DNA of 64,000 nt from the NCBI RefSeq assembly GCF_905163445.1, contig NC_053182.1:6634001-6698000 (forward strand), given 5' to 3'. Below, piece by piece: positions 1 through 11,000 of the stretch. The notes under the pieces were generated by a model. It saw only the letters and a list, made by a program, of their open reading frames with translations. It had not been told where the DNA came from and made no database searches. This DNA comes from Pararge aegeria (Eukaryota > Arthropoda > Insecta > Lepidoptera > Nymphalidae). How positions within the stretch are numbered: position 1 is the stretch's first letter; each line of letters begins with the position of its first letter. A program made the position numbers and the translations under genes.

Positions 1-125
1 GGTAAATGAATTACTATAGTATCGTGTGTGACTAGCTGGGATATGTAAACGATTGTCAGAACACGATCTTAGATTTTGCTGTTCAATATTAGAGCCAAGA
101 AAGGAAAAACGCTCCTTTAAATAAG

Positions 126-1586
126 ATGGCGCATGGGGATTATATAGAACATAATATAGAAATGAAAGTAAGTGTAAATTGCACTTTTCCGGATATGTGG
201 AAACGCGCTAGAATAGTACCTATCCATAAAGGGGGTAGTCGTGAGAATATTGCCAACTACAGGCCTATCTCGATATTATCTGCATTCTCAAAAGTCTTCG
301 AGTCTCTGATCCACCCGATAGTATCACGCCACGTTCGCTACGCGCTTTCGCAAGCTCAGCATGGTTTCGTAAGTGCTAGATCCACTATTACAAACTTAAC
401 GAACTTTGTGAACTATGTGACAGATTCGGTGGAGTCACGTAATCAAGTTGATGCTATCTACACAGATTTCTCGAAGGCTTTCGATAGGGTAAACCACAAA
501 CTATTGGTGGAAAAGCTCTCATCATTTGGGCTGGGTGGTTCGCTTTTGTCGTGGTTTTCTTCGTATCTGGTTGACAGACATTCTTACGTGGCGATCAAGG
601 GTCACTTATTCATGACTTTCAGAGCAACATCAGGAGTTCCCCAGGGATCCATTTTGGGGCCTCTTTTATTTAATATTTTTATAAACGACATCACTAGCTG
701 TATCCAGAATTCAAAATATTTTATCTTCGCCGACGATCTTAAAATTGCAAAAGTGATCTTGAAAGATCAAGATGTTAGATCCCTACAGGAAGATATTGAT
801 AGAGTCGTTGATTGGTGTAACATAAATGGCATGGACCTTAATCCTACCAAATGCTCATTCATAAGTTTTACACGTAAACATTCTGTCTTCCAATCTAAGT
901 ACACAATCAATAATGGCCCACTCCAGAAACTTGAACTCGTCCGCGATCTGGGAATAACTATTGATGCCAAATTACGATTTAATGTTCACATTGAAAACAT
1001 CTGTAGATCAGCGCGTAAAATGCTCGGCTTCATGTGTAGAAATGCGAAACCATTTAAAAAACTTAAAACTAAAAGACTTTTATATGCTACGTTGGTTAGA
1101 AGCAAACTTGAGTGTGCCTCGGTCGTATGGAACCCTAGCTACCAGGTACACATAGACCGCCTGGAAAGTATACAAAGACGATTCCCGCAACTTTATTCGA
1201 TTGGATTAGACAAAAGAAAGCCTTATAAACATCGACTCAAGTCGTTCAAGTTAAATTCATTATCGGAAAGACGTAGGCTACACGATATGGTATTTCTACA
1301 TAAGCTCATAAACGGCACCATTGATAACTCTGAATTGTTGAGCCAAATATACCTTAAGGTTCCCTCTCGTATGCCGCGGTACCCTATTCCACTCTTCACA
1401 CACAAATTTTATAGAACTAATCTCGGCCACCACTCCTTAATACCTAGGCTAAGTAGATTGTATAATGAATTTAGTGCTAAAAGTGAGTGTATTGATTTGT
1501 TAAACGATACATTAGGAAAATTTAAAACCAAAATTATTAAAACGTTTGGCACTTCGCTAGAGGGTGACTCGTTATCTGATAAATAG
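126..1586 (+). CDS. Non-LTR retrotransposon reverse transcriptase (5'-truncated ORF2)
   Basis: This open frame of 486 codons encodes the reverse transcriptase of a LINE, which copies element RNA into DNA at a nicked chromosomal target. Visible RT motifs in order are NYRPISILS (about residues 44-52), the palm motif YTDFSKAFDRVNH with catalytic Asp114, SGVPQGSILGPLLF (169-182) and FADD (201-204), followed by a thumb and C-terminal region without stops. FADD replaces the usual YADD; that substitution occurs in some LINEs. The apurinic endonuclease that normally precedes the RT is missing, so the element is 5'-truncated. The first ~20 residues (before FPDMWKRA) look like fortuitously in-frame flanking DNA, so the ATG at 126 is not the native start. 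The family is Jockey/CR1-like; the exact clade cannot be fixed by eye. Confidence 0.9.
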   Translation: MAHGDYIEHNIEMKVSVNCTFPDMWKRARIVPIHKGGSRENIANYRPISILSAFSKVFESLIHPIVSRHVRYALSQAQHGFVSARSTITNLTNFVNYVTDSVESRNQVDAIYTDFSKAFDRVNHKLLVEKLSSFGLGGSLLSWFSSYLVDRHSYVAIKGHLFMTFRATSGVPQGSILGPLLFNIFINDITSCIQNSKYFIFADDLKIAKVILKDQDVRSLQEDIDRVVDWCNINGMDLNPTKCSFISFTRKHSVFQSKYTINNGPLQKLELVRDLGITIDAKLRFNVHIENICRSARKMLGFMCRNAKPFKKLKTKRLLYATLVRSKLECASVVWNPSYQVHIDRLESIQRRFPQLYSIGLDKRKPYKHRLKSFKLNSLSERRRLHDMVFLHKLINGTIDNSELLSQIYLKVPSRMPRYPIPLFTHKFYRTNLGHHSLIPRLSRLYNEFSAKSECIDLLNDTLGKFKTKIIKTFGTSLEGDSLSDK

Positions 1587-1921
1587 GTACCTCAACTTTG
1601 TTTTCTAAGTTCCTAAAATATTAACATTGGTAATGTAAGTTTCTATTTCAAATTCAAATTCAAAATTTCTTTATTCATGTAGGCCTATCACAGGCACTTA
1701 TGAAGCTTTCTGTTTAAATTTTATTATTATAAAGTTACATATTATCTTTTAATAATGCTTGTATAAAATTGAGTTATCGTACATACTAACCAGTGCATGC
1801 TGTGACTACCTATAAGTGAAATTATGTGTCATTTGTAACCTAAGGCTAGCTTTATTCATAACTATAATACATGTAATTTTGTTGGTAGTCCTAATAAAAA
1901 TAAATAAATAAATAAATATAT
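126..1921 (+). mobile_element. 5'-truncated LINE copy with 3' UTR and TAAA-type tail
   Basis: The element comprises the RT frame and about 330 bases of 3' untranslated sequence, ending in a run of TAAA/TAAAT units at 1892-1921 that serves as the 3' tail. The intact frame suggests a fairly recent insertion. Inside the 3' UTR, 1640-1700 carries in antisense the motif TATCACAGGCACTTATGAAG that forms the sense 3' end of another LINE at 22860-22912. Confidence 0.75.
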
Positions 1922-3106
1922 GCAAACATTTTCTCTTCGTACGTGACGGATCACTAATGGGGTACTGACCCTCGAATGTCTGAAATACCAATTTTTTATT
2001 GTTATTCGGAACAATACTTTTTAGAAGGCATTACATCCATCACTTTTATTTGAATGTAAGAAAATTTATATTTTATCGGAACACTTGGAGTTAGATGGCG
2101 AATGATCCATCAATGTTTAAGAAACAAAGAGTAGGGACCCCAGGGGTACGATCAACGACCTCATGTTTACGTATACGGAAAAAATTGATAACTTGTCAAT
2201 TTTTCTTTTGTTTTTCTGGCATATCCAATTTTTGCTATATAAATCTGGGGCAACCGCGGAAGTTTATTCGCAGCTCTTGAATCTATGAAAAGAGCGTAAA
2301 AAAATAAAAGGCAAAGAGGGTCAAAAGCTACGTTAGATAAATTTGGAAATATTAATAAACAATCCCGTAGAAACAGTTTATTTGATAGACGTTTGACATT
2401 TAATTTAGTGTGTGTAGTACTACTGATATTTTTAAATTGTGTATATATCGAAATTGTGTAAATAATCGAAATCTTAGAATCGTATTCTAAGATTCCGATT
2501 ATTTGAGAACCTCCTTTTTTGGAGTTGTTTAAAAAGGTATTAAAACGTAACAAGATTATTTCTAATTCGCTAGACCAACTAGAAAAAAATCTTCACAACA
2601 AAATATGCTAAAAAAAAATCAGAACTTTTAGCTTTATCATATAAATAACCCTACAGTTTCACTGGCGTTAAGTTTAATTTTGGATCAAATTTTTTTCAAT
2701 AATCGAACCATTAAATGCCATACTCAAATGCGGGAACAATACCAATATTATTACTACGAGTTGGTGGTTTAGTACACGGTGCTTCTATTATTGCTTTTAG
2801 CAGTTTTATTTTAAAAAAGAGTGTTAATTTGAGTTACTTACTTTTCAAAAAAATAACGATTGTAATTCTGAAAGTAATGAAAGTAAAATATAATTAATAA
2901 AAATATATTAATATTATTATTATATAATTCTGAACAGTCACTGTGCAAAGAGTATGCACATATATAAAAATCATATATACATACTATTTGCACATTGACG
3001 ACTGTTTGCCTGTCAAAATAATTATTACACCTATAGTAATTTTTTATGTAAATTTTATTCAAATTGTTAATAATTGCACAAAGCACTGAATGAAGATGAA
3101 AATTAA
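1921..3106. other. Non-coding AT-rich stretch
   Basis: I see no gene here. The ORFs on either strand have no recognisable domain and very AT-biased composition. A small hairpin lies at 2470-2494, followed by a CCTCCTTTTTTGGAGTTG motif of the kind found at the ends of lepidopteran repeats. A degenerate repeat is possible. Confidence 0.4.
2470..2494. repeat. Small perfect hairpin
   Basis: AATCTTAGAAT (2470-2480) and its exact reverse complement (2484-2494) are separated by CGT. A further AATCG/CGATT pair lies just outside, offset by one base. Confidence 0.7.
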
Positions 3107-3130
3107 AGAAACAACGGAAATGTACAAGTT

Positions 3131-3724
3131 ATGCAAGAGAACCAATCATTGACATCGTGTTCAAAAAACACCTGTTCGAAAACAAGCCATTCATTAGACT
3201 CCGCTCTAGCGAAACCTGTTAACGAAGAGTTATTTTATACAGCCAGTGTACATTTTCTTAAAAAGCGACTTCAAGATAAAATCCATTTTACATTAGTTAA
3301 CTCAGAATCAGGCCAAACTTCTCAAAGTTGCTGTAACCTAAGTAGCATTTCAGAAAACCACTCTGCTTTTAGTGAAGACCAGCGGAAAAACCAGTCTCAT
3401 TTGGAAATCCAAGAAAATTCCGCTCAATGCGCAACCAAATCTCTTTCCATGCACCAAATTCTACCTTTTCCTAAATCAAATAAGGAATGTTTTATCGCTC
3501 GTATAATGAACTCGCTTCGGAAGTACAAAAGATGTGCCAACATACCTGAGAACAAAACGGACGATATAGAACTATTTAAAACCCGATCCAATTATAAGTT
3601 TCCTCGGTGTGAACTATTGAACAAAGGCCGTTCATCTTGCTTAAAGGCAATCTCGGAGGAACTATCCAAAGAGACATTAGAAACTAGGAAATCTTATACG
3701 AGGAGTGGAAAAGATTCACGATAA
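3131..3724 (+). CDS. Orphan ORF, hypothetical protein (197 aa)
   Basis: The frame starts at ATG 3131 and stops with TAA; the in-frame stop upstream is at 3104-3106. The product is hydrophilic, rich in Ser, Lys, Asn and Glu, and has scattered Cys (for example SCSKNTCSKTSH near the N-terminus and QSCCNLSS near residue 66). No signal peptide, membrane segment or known domain is visible. In a genome this AT-rich, 594 bases without a stop and with less AT-rich composition than the flanks is unusual, which favours a real single-exon gene, a terminal exon or a recently retired gene. There is no convincing polypyrimidine-tract acceptor directly upstream and no clear AATAAA close downstream. I do not recognise the protein. 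Confidence 0.4.
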   Translation: MQENQSLTSCSKNTCSKTSHSLDSALAKPVNEELFYTASVHFLKKRLQDKIHFTLVNSESGQTSQSCCNLSSISENHSAFSEDQRKNQSHLEIQENSAQCATKSLSMHQILPFPKSNKECFIARIMNSLRKYKRCANIPENKTDDIELFKTRSNYKFPRCELLNKGRSSCLKAISEELSKETLETRKSYTRSGKDSR

Positions 3725-5004
3725 GGTTTTATTAATCATGTTATAAGATAAGGTGTTTTTTCCTTGTAATTAATTAGATTAGAAAGATTTTTTTCATACC
3801 TTGTTTTATTATTGCAAGATCTTTATATAAGATAAAAGGATGATGTTGGTAATGTGGATATGGCTCTGAGTCTAGCGATGGTAGGTAGGTATATGGCGGG
3901 TGATCGGTTCTGTAAACTGAGCATTATATTCGTTTTCTCCAATTAGAGACTCAGATTCTAATGATGCCCCGGAAACATACTATACGGTACCTACATCAGT
4001 AAGTATTTATTATTTCTGTTACACTATTACAGTATAATCGCTTACTTTTGCGTCTTCATATGAAGTAGAAGTAACCGCGATGTTAGATATAACTTAAATC
4101 TTCAGTTTATGATTTGTAGGCTTGTAAAGGAAAAATAATTATATCTCTATGGCAGAATGGACCCCATTTTACTTGCTTTAGAGTCGCAAATTCTACATTA
4201 TACTTTTTCATTTTACAAACGCTGTAGAATTATGGACTGAGCTTTATGCCAATGTAGATAAGTTTTATTTTACTATGACTTTCCAGCGTTTCGATACTCG
4301 ATAACGATTCCGATTGCGAGGGTAACAATGTCGTGCTAAGGGATGGTTTTAAAAAGGACAACATTTTATTTATTTCAACTAATAAATCAATGGCGTTAAG
4401 TGTGCCATTAGAAACCTTATACAAATTTAATCTTTCTGTTGTCTGGCGTCGGTTGCTGACGTCACATAGGGTTTCTTGATTATCCGTACATTCCAGGCCG
4501 GGTTAAAGCGGTCGCAGTCCTTTTCTCTGGAACCTACTTTTATTTAATATCATTATATGAATACCTTAAAGCTTAAATACTTGACCGAATTTGTTGACTG
4601 AGTTCTAAGAACAATCATTTCTCACTGTCTGTGCTTATGTTGTGCTTCGTATACGGCTTCGAAAAGACCTGTTAGTTTTAAATAAAACTTAATAGATTTG
4701 TCATGTTCTAAGAATTATTTTGCTTCGATGTTCTAGTAGTAAGCGTGCCCAACTACGAATTGCACGGTGTTGTAATCGAATCCCAGGCCAAGCCAATATT
4801 AGGTAAAGATTTCTTTATAGAAGTTTAGTGGGTTTTTATCCGTGAGCGTATAAATTTAGCGTTTGCTTAGACTTGGGTTCAGTTATTATCACTAATTTGT
4901 ACCGAATAATAATTGTTATAACCCACCACCCTACATTGAAGCTGTGTGGTGGTATAAAAGAGAGGTATGCACAGAAGTAGGATATTATCTAATTTTTTAT
5001 AGTT
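3725..5004. other. Non-coding stretch with a possible SINE head
   Basis: No gene is visible. Around 4740-4800 the text AATCGAATCCCAGGCC resembles a degenerate tRNA-type B box, suggesting an old SINE head. Position 4457 has a TGACGTCA motif. The rest is AT-rich and unassigned. Confidence 0.35.
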
Positions 5005-5880
5005 ACAATTGACGGATTAAGCAGAGGGCCCACCTAAGTGGAAAACTATCGCCTATAAACAGAGTAACACTTCGCAGAGCATGCAAGAAATACGTCCTGC
5101 AACGTGCCGTCCGGTGTCCACCATCCGGAGACTTTTTTTAAAATATTAATATCGGGCAAACGAGCAAGTGGGTCACCTGATGTTAAGTGATCACCATCGC
5201 CCATAAACATCTGCAGCACCAAAGGAGCCACCGATGCGTTGCCGGCTTTTAAGGAATTTGTTTATCCGCCCCTTGAATAACCCTAGATTGTATTTTTGAG
5301 GAAACACATCAAATGGGAGACTGTCCCATAATTTGCAAGTGCGCGGTAGAAATGATCTGGTATTTCGAACAGTAGAAGAATACCAGGCATCCAGATGATG
5401 ATGGGTGGAATTTAATTCTACAGCGTGAGGTGTGGTCAGATAACAGGGAAGGAGGTATCAATGCAAACAACTCTTCAGAACACTGTCGTTGACAGTCGAT
5501 AGAAACACACAAAGGGAGCTAACATCTCTTCGGTGCCCCAGGGACTCCAAATTGCAAGTCAATTTGGGATTGTCAACAAGTCGAACAGGCCGCTTTTGTG
5601 TCCGATCAAATGGATGGAGTTGGTAAAGAGGTGCCCCAGTCCAAAGATGTGAGCAGTACTCTATGTGAGGTCTTACTTGCCCTTTATAGAGCTGGAGTCT
5701 ATGCTTTGACGCAAAGTAACGTTTTGCTCTGTTGAGCACACCAAGCTTTCTGGTAGGCGTTAAGCCTATTGTTCATCTCTATTCAGCCCGAAACACAGCA
5801 TTGTAACAATACTGCTTAGCGGCAGAAATAAGCGTGACGGTAGTACTTCCCCGGACGAGCTCTGTAACAAAAAGCCATAC
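5005..5880 (-). repeat. SINE-like repeat S3, split by a Jockey insertion
   Basis: The two outer pieces (5005-5130 and about 5748-5880) together match, in reverse, one repeat seen intact at 43770-44040 and partly at 6680-6830. Shared landmarks are a CCCGTCCG-like block near ACAGAGC, the GGCTTAACRCCTAC block, a GGCGGCACG..CAGGACGT block and GTTTATAGGCGATGG. The middle (5131-5747) is a Jockey-like LINE fragment in the same orientation, so the repeat is older than the LINE. Confidence 0.7.
5131..5747 (-). pseudogene. Jockey-like LINE fragment, RT C-terminus, frameshifted
   Basis: Reading the minus strand, the frame from 5739 gives MLNRAKRYFASKHRLQLYKG, then VRPHIEYCSHLWTGAPLYQL, then a block beginning RPVRLVDNPKL. 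This is the post-RT C-terminal region of lepidopteran Jockey-type LINEs. The continuation (QCSEELFALIPPS and later a block ending near 5160) is in other frames, so the copy is frameshifted and dead. The catalytic RT is absent, so it is strongly 5'-truncated. The 3' end is a short TTTTAAAAAAA stretch next to 5131. Confidence 0.85.
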
Positions 5881-6679
5881 TACTAGCGATAAATATATAT
5901 CATAAATAGACTTAGAATCATGATGGTAATGCAGTGCCTAGACATTTAGGTTATAAGCCTCGAAATTAAATATTGAATAGGTGTGCACACAATAAACATG
6001 TGGGGCGGATACGGTTATCTGGGAATTAAGCTTTTGACATTAGCCCGTGATTAGGACCTAGTCATACAGAACACCAAGGCCTCGAGGCCTTTTGTCTGAC
6101 ACGATTCATACAAAAATAAATATTTAAAATAAAAGATTATATTTTATTACGTAACTTATCGTTAGTGTTACAATACTTGGTTCACAAACAATATAAGGCA
6201 CATATGGCAGTAAAGTAGCTTAAATTATTGTTTATCTATGAATATTTTCCACTAGAATTAATGCACCATAATCCATACAATAAGCATCAAATTGATACTA
6301 AAAACGATAATGATGCACTTTGAACATCGAAATCAAGTTTTATCACAGGTTTTTTGACGAATCTTAAAAAATATTCTTTACATACTATTAACTTAGTCTA
6401 AACTTAAAGTAAATTGTTTTTTACATTATATTATTACTTGTATATTACAAAGAAGTGTATTGTCGGATTTGCTTTTAGTCCTTTTTTAAATACGAAAAAG
6501 TTAAGTGATAAGTTCGTTAAACAAAAGTGCAAAATAATAAGGTTTTATTATTATTACAAAAAATAATACTTCAAAGAAAACTTTGAGCCCAAAAATATAA
6601 AATTACTGCTCACTATTAATTTCGATAAACTTTAAATCCTACTTATACGTTTCCGGTTGCTGGTGTAATTAATAACGGG
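5881..6679. other. Non-coding AT-rich stretch
   Basis: I see no coding potential, RNA gene or recognisable repeat here. Confidence 0.4.
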
Positions 6680-6830
6680 TACATGAGGCTTAACACCTAC
6701 GCCTAAGATTGATGAATACAGGGCGGCCGGCACTTAGCAGGACGTGCCTTTGTATACCCTGCGAAGTTTTTCTCCGTTTATAGGCGATAGGTTTCCGCTA
6801 AGCAGCAGGTGTACCATCGGCTTGTTGAAT
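6680..6830 (+). repeat. SINE-like repeat S3, partial copy
   Basis: This has the GAGGCTTAACACCTACGCCT block, then GGGCGGCCGGCAC, CAGGACGTGCC, and TTTATAGGCGATAGG in the same order as the copy at 43770-44040. It supplies the uninterrupted sequence across the point where the Jockey fragment broke the copy at 5005-5880. Confidence 0.7.
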
Positions 6831-7594
6831 TGTTATTATAAAAACGAATACAACGCATTGCTTATTCTATTTTATAAAGTGTATTTATAATTCCTATTAT
6901 TTATGCCTCGGTAAATTTCGGCAGTAATTATTAATTACAAACGAGTGTCGTCATTGGTAATATATACTCGTAGCAGTGTGTAATTAACCGACGTCATAAG
7001 AAACCTGCAATTATCGTTGCCTGTTACATTCATTACCTATTCACGTTGCTTTAACAGTTTTAAATTCCCATGATTTAATTAATAAGCAAATAAGTTATTA
7101 GTTTTTTTGCATTGAATATCATTTTATCCTTATCAAAAAATTAAGCATTTTGTCTGTCGTATAGCGAATCTGAATTATCCCGAATTTACCTCGTCACGAA
7201 TCTAATGAATCCAGAATCTATCTAGTACCGAAAAAATATATTAGATACGCATTTTGTTACACTTATTAACAAAAGGTTCTTTATTAACTCTAATTTACAA
7301 GGCATGTTTCTACATAGTATTGTTTTTTTTATGTATTGAACTTTTAAATATAGGTCGCGGTATATGTATGCGGTGAACATTAGGTATACACCTAGGGAAC
7401 AAATAGAAGCGACATGTTTAGCAGAATTTCGCTGTATTGAATGCCTTAAAAGATACTTTCAACGAAATTCCAAATCTGACTGAAAAGCGGCCACAATAAT
7501 AGAACTTAGTATTAAAAAAAAATTGTAAACAATATTGTATTTCAAAATCTACGACTTGTACGCCAGTGTACAAGTCAGTGTACTCTGAATGAAC
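6831..7594. other. Non-coding AT-rich stretch downstream of the CRAL-TRIO gene
   Basis: I see nothing coding. The stretch lies 3' of the poly(A) signal of the minus-strand CRAL-TRIO gene. Confidence 0.4.
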
Positions 7595-7612
7595 GATTAG
7601 TTAAAAGATTAT

Positions 7613-7618
7613 TTTATT
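7613..7618 (-). terminator. Candidate poly(A) signal of the CRAL-TRIO gene
   Basis: TTTATT on the plus strand reads AATAAA on the minus strand, about 130 bases after the stop codon at 7747. It would give a short 3' UTR (roughly 7746-7595). Confidence 0.5.
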
Positions 7619-7746
7619 GAGATGAAATCGTATAACAATAGGTATATTAAAATAAAATCACCTTAATATGACAATATTTAGGTAGGTACATAAGTTTAAA
7701 TTAAAAATGTTTTGTTCACGAACTGACTAAAGTTCAACGTCCACTT

Positions 7747-8094
7747 TCACGATAACTTTATGCCTTCTTCTTTGAGTTGTCGCACGACCTCGGGACATAT
7801 TTCCTCCTCACGGAATTTGTACCCGCATCCCAGGACCTCTCGGGCAATAGTGACATTTTTCTTCAACGAATCCAACCACACCGTGTACGGGTAATCCGGC
7901 CATATTCCACCGTACCTCTCTGGCAGGTACTCAGGAAGAATGTGCTTGTGTAAAGAGCTGACGTCATAACCGTGGAAGTATATTCTCGACCGCATTTCAG
8001 ATGTCAGCAGGGGTTTGAACATATTGTACATTTTGTCAAATATCCACGAGTGGTTGATCACATGTATCGCATGTGTGGTTGCAGGGAAACTGGA
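7747..8094 (-). CDS. CRAL-TRIO gene, coding exon 5 (terminal)
   Basis: The exon follows a strong pyrimidine tract and CAG (8097-8095) and encodes residues 194-308 plus TGA. It starts SSFPATTHAIHVINHSWIF and contains YFHGYDVSSLHKHILPEYLP, the C-terminal part of the lipid pocket, followed by a charged tail ending KEEGIKLS. A second CAG five bases inside the exon is a possible alternative acceptor but would break the frame. Confidence 0.92.
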   Translation of the reverse strand, partial: SSFPATTHAIHVINHSWIFDKMYNMFKPLLTSEMRSRIYFHGYDVSSLHKHILPEYLPERYGGIWPDYPYTVWLDSLKKNVTIAREVLGCGYKFREEEICPEVVRQLKEEGIKLS

Positions 8095-11000
8095 CTGGAG
8101 AAAAGAAAGAGCATGTTAAAATTACAAACTGTTATTTCCAACAGAAGGCATTCCATTTCCTTGTAGGTAAGACAAAAAAAGACATGGTTAGGACTACGAT
8201 TAAGATCTCTACTTCATTACGTCTACAAGCTAGAAAAAGCGTAGCAAAATACGAACGAACACCCCTAGATTGACATTAATAAGGCTCCGTTTTGCTAATT
8301 GAGTACGGAACTCTGACATTATAAATAAGAAGAAAATAAAAGTGGAATGCTCGTGGCATTGTTCAAGACTATTGATCTCAATTGAAAACTTGGACCTTAT
8401 TAAAGTACGAGTAAGTAAGGCTATTGTCCCCATATTGTACGTTACAAATATTTGCGTACGTCGACCTAGTATTGTAGACGACGGTCGACGGGTCTCACAC
8501 GCCCACGCTACCAAATTATTTTCACAGATTTTATCTTCTAAATTGAGAATGGAATTGGTGAATGAATGGATAACAAAACATTGTTTACGACAACAAATAC
8601 TACGAACGGTAGGTATATAATTGGCAGAAATAATACGCGTAACGTAGGTACAAAGAAGGTGATATATTAGGTATAATATACCTAATATATCACCTAGGTA
8701 TAATATACCTAATATTATAAGCGTTCTAAATGCGGCCTTAAATCACGAAGTTGTGGAGAACTGGCAAATCCCAAACTTACATATTATTTATTTATGCTGG
8801 TTTATAATTAATTTTGTGTTGAACCTTACAGTTAGTTAATTGACAATATCAGACATTGTATAAACCGTTATTTTAGAGGTTTATTTTTATTTCATAATAG
8901 CCTTTAACAATCCACTGCTGCAATAAAGGCCTCTCAATGATGAATGTTGATGACCTAAGATTGTAGTAGTAGCACAGATGACGTTGCTGCCTGGGAAGAG
9001 GACGGGTGGTGACAACAGTATTCTGATCTGCCATCAACACATGGCGCAATATGGATATAAAGACGCATGATGAAGATGACAGCATAAAGGCACACAAGGG
9101 TCGATAATCTCGCAAGCAGGTAAGAAATCAACTTACCACTAAAAGTTTGACTATTTTGTTGGCCACAGATGGAGTAATCTGCCATGCGTGCTGAGTACCA
9201 AGATCCTCCAAATCGAACAACGCTACTCCGCCTAAGATCTGGGTACGTTGCTCTAACATGCCCAGCTCAAGAGCGAAGATTGTTGCTTTGAAGAGCTCAT
9301 CTACCGCTATCGCTTTAGTATCCCAACAGCCTGAAACCAGTGTTATACTTTTGTTATCCTTTATAACGAAAGCCAAGTTTACCCGCAATCTTAATTAATA
9401 AATAAAGTAAAGAAGAAGACTTCTTTACTTTATTTATTAATTAAGATTCGCATGGAGACGTTTACCATGAAAAACTTACAGAAATTGCTGTAAGTTTTTC
9501 ACGGTAAACATCTCCATGCGAATTGTATACTTACGATGAGTTTTTTTTGGCATATTTTATAGTACCAATCGCCTGTCGTACATTTGAGTTGAAAAACACT
9601 ACATTTAACATTCACATTATTAAGATCGAACAAAATACGCGTTTCTCGTAATGTATCTGTATTTAATTATAAACTTTTATATTTTTGTTGGCAAAAGAAA
9701 AACTCTGTACCTAATAAAGCCCACTGGCAAACAGACTGAGAGTGGAGGCTAAGTAATAAGGTTTTAACACCCTTGGATTACGAAATCCTAAAAAGCAATT
9801 GTAACACACCTATTCTATATATTAGTAGTCTCCGTCCATTCTGGTCACGATATGGAGGCACAGCCAGTACGTTAGCATCGCCTATCCGTCGGAGATCCAA
9901 CGGGTACACATTTTCAAATAAATGCTGGTTTTCCTCCTTGAATTGGTAATAATTGACCATCTGAAAATAATAAAAGGTTTATTAATCGACAATTATTATT
10001 TTTTATTTAACTACAACGAGACAAAATTATAGATAGGAATGGTTTCATGGCGTATAATGTGCGCGTATGACATTTCGTGTTTACAATTTCCTTACAATTT
10101 CGGCGTGTTCGCTCGGACCAGCTATAAAATCAACAAACCTAGGGAATAAAAACCTAGAATAAATACCCCTAGAGTGCCAAATTTATCATGGTCTAATTTA
10201 AATTATCCGTTGTTTCGTTTGTATAGCTAGAATTTATTTTATGGTAGGTATTTATGCCACTAAGTTACCAACAGGTAAAGAGTTCATATCACCTAACTGC
10301 TGGCAAAATAATTATTTAAGGACTTTTTTAAATAACTCTTTCTTGTAATAATAATTATATTTAGACATACTCTATACCTGCGTGAATGTGGCAATCTGAC
10401 CTTCTATGTAGATAATCAGGTTTTTTCATCCAACGGTGGAAATTAATTGGGATTCTAGACGATTCTTACAATAAGACATTCCTATCCTAAAGGTCTTTGT
10501 AGGTATCATTTTTGTCTACAAATTTACCTATATTATTATCTATAGTCACGTGATCAGTGCGTTAGTGAATACCAATATAAATGATGCTACGCGGGTAGGT
10601 TTAGTAGATTTATAAACCCGTCTCTGGTATGTGTTTGGCTCCGCCCGCTCAAAGAAAAGTTCATAGTCACGCAAAAACGGTTATTTAAAAACTCCCTTAA
10701 TCGGACTGCCTTCCTTAAGACAAAACAAAACCGACTCTGTTATACAAATAAGAAGCAAGAAATAAATATTTTTTTTACAACATTTTTAAATCAGTGCTAA
10801 GTAAAGTGTACAAAATTACTAGGTATGTTTAGATCATATTCATACTTGACGGCCGATTGGCGCAGTGAGCAGTGACCCTGCTTTCTGAGTCCAAGGCCGT
10901 GGGTTGATTCCCACAACTGGAAAATGTTTGTGTGTACACTGTGTTTCAGTGTCTGGGTGTTTATCTATATATCTATAAGTATCTATCTTTATTATTCATA

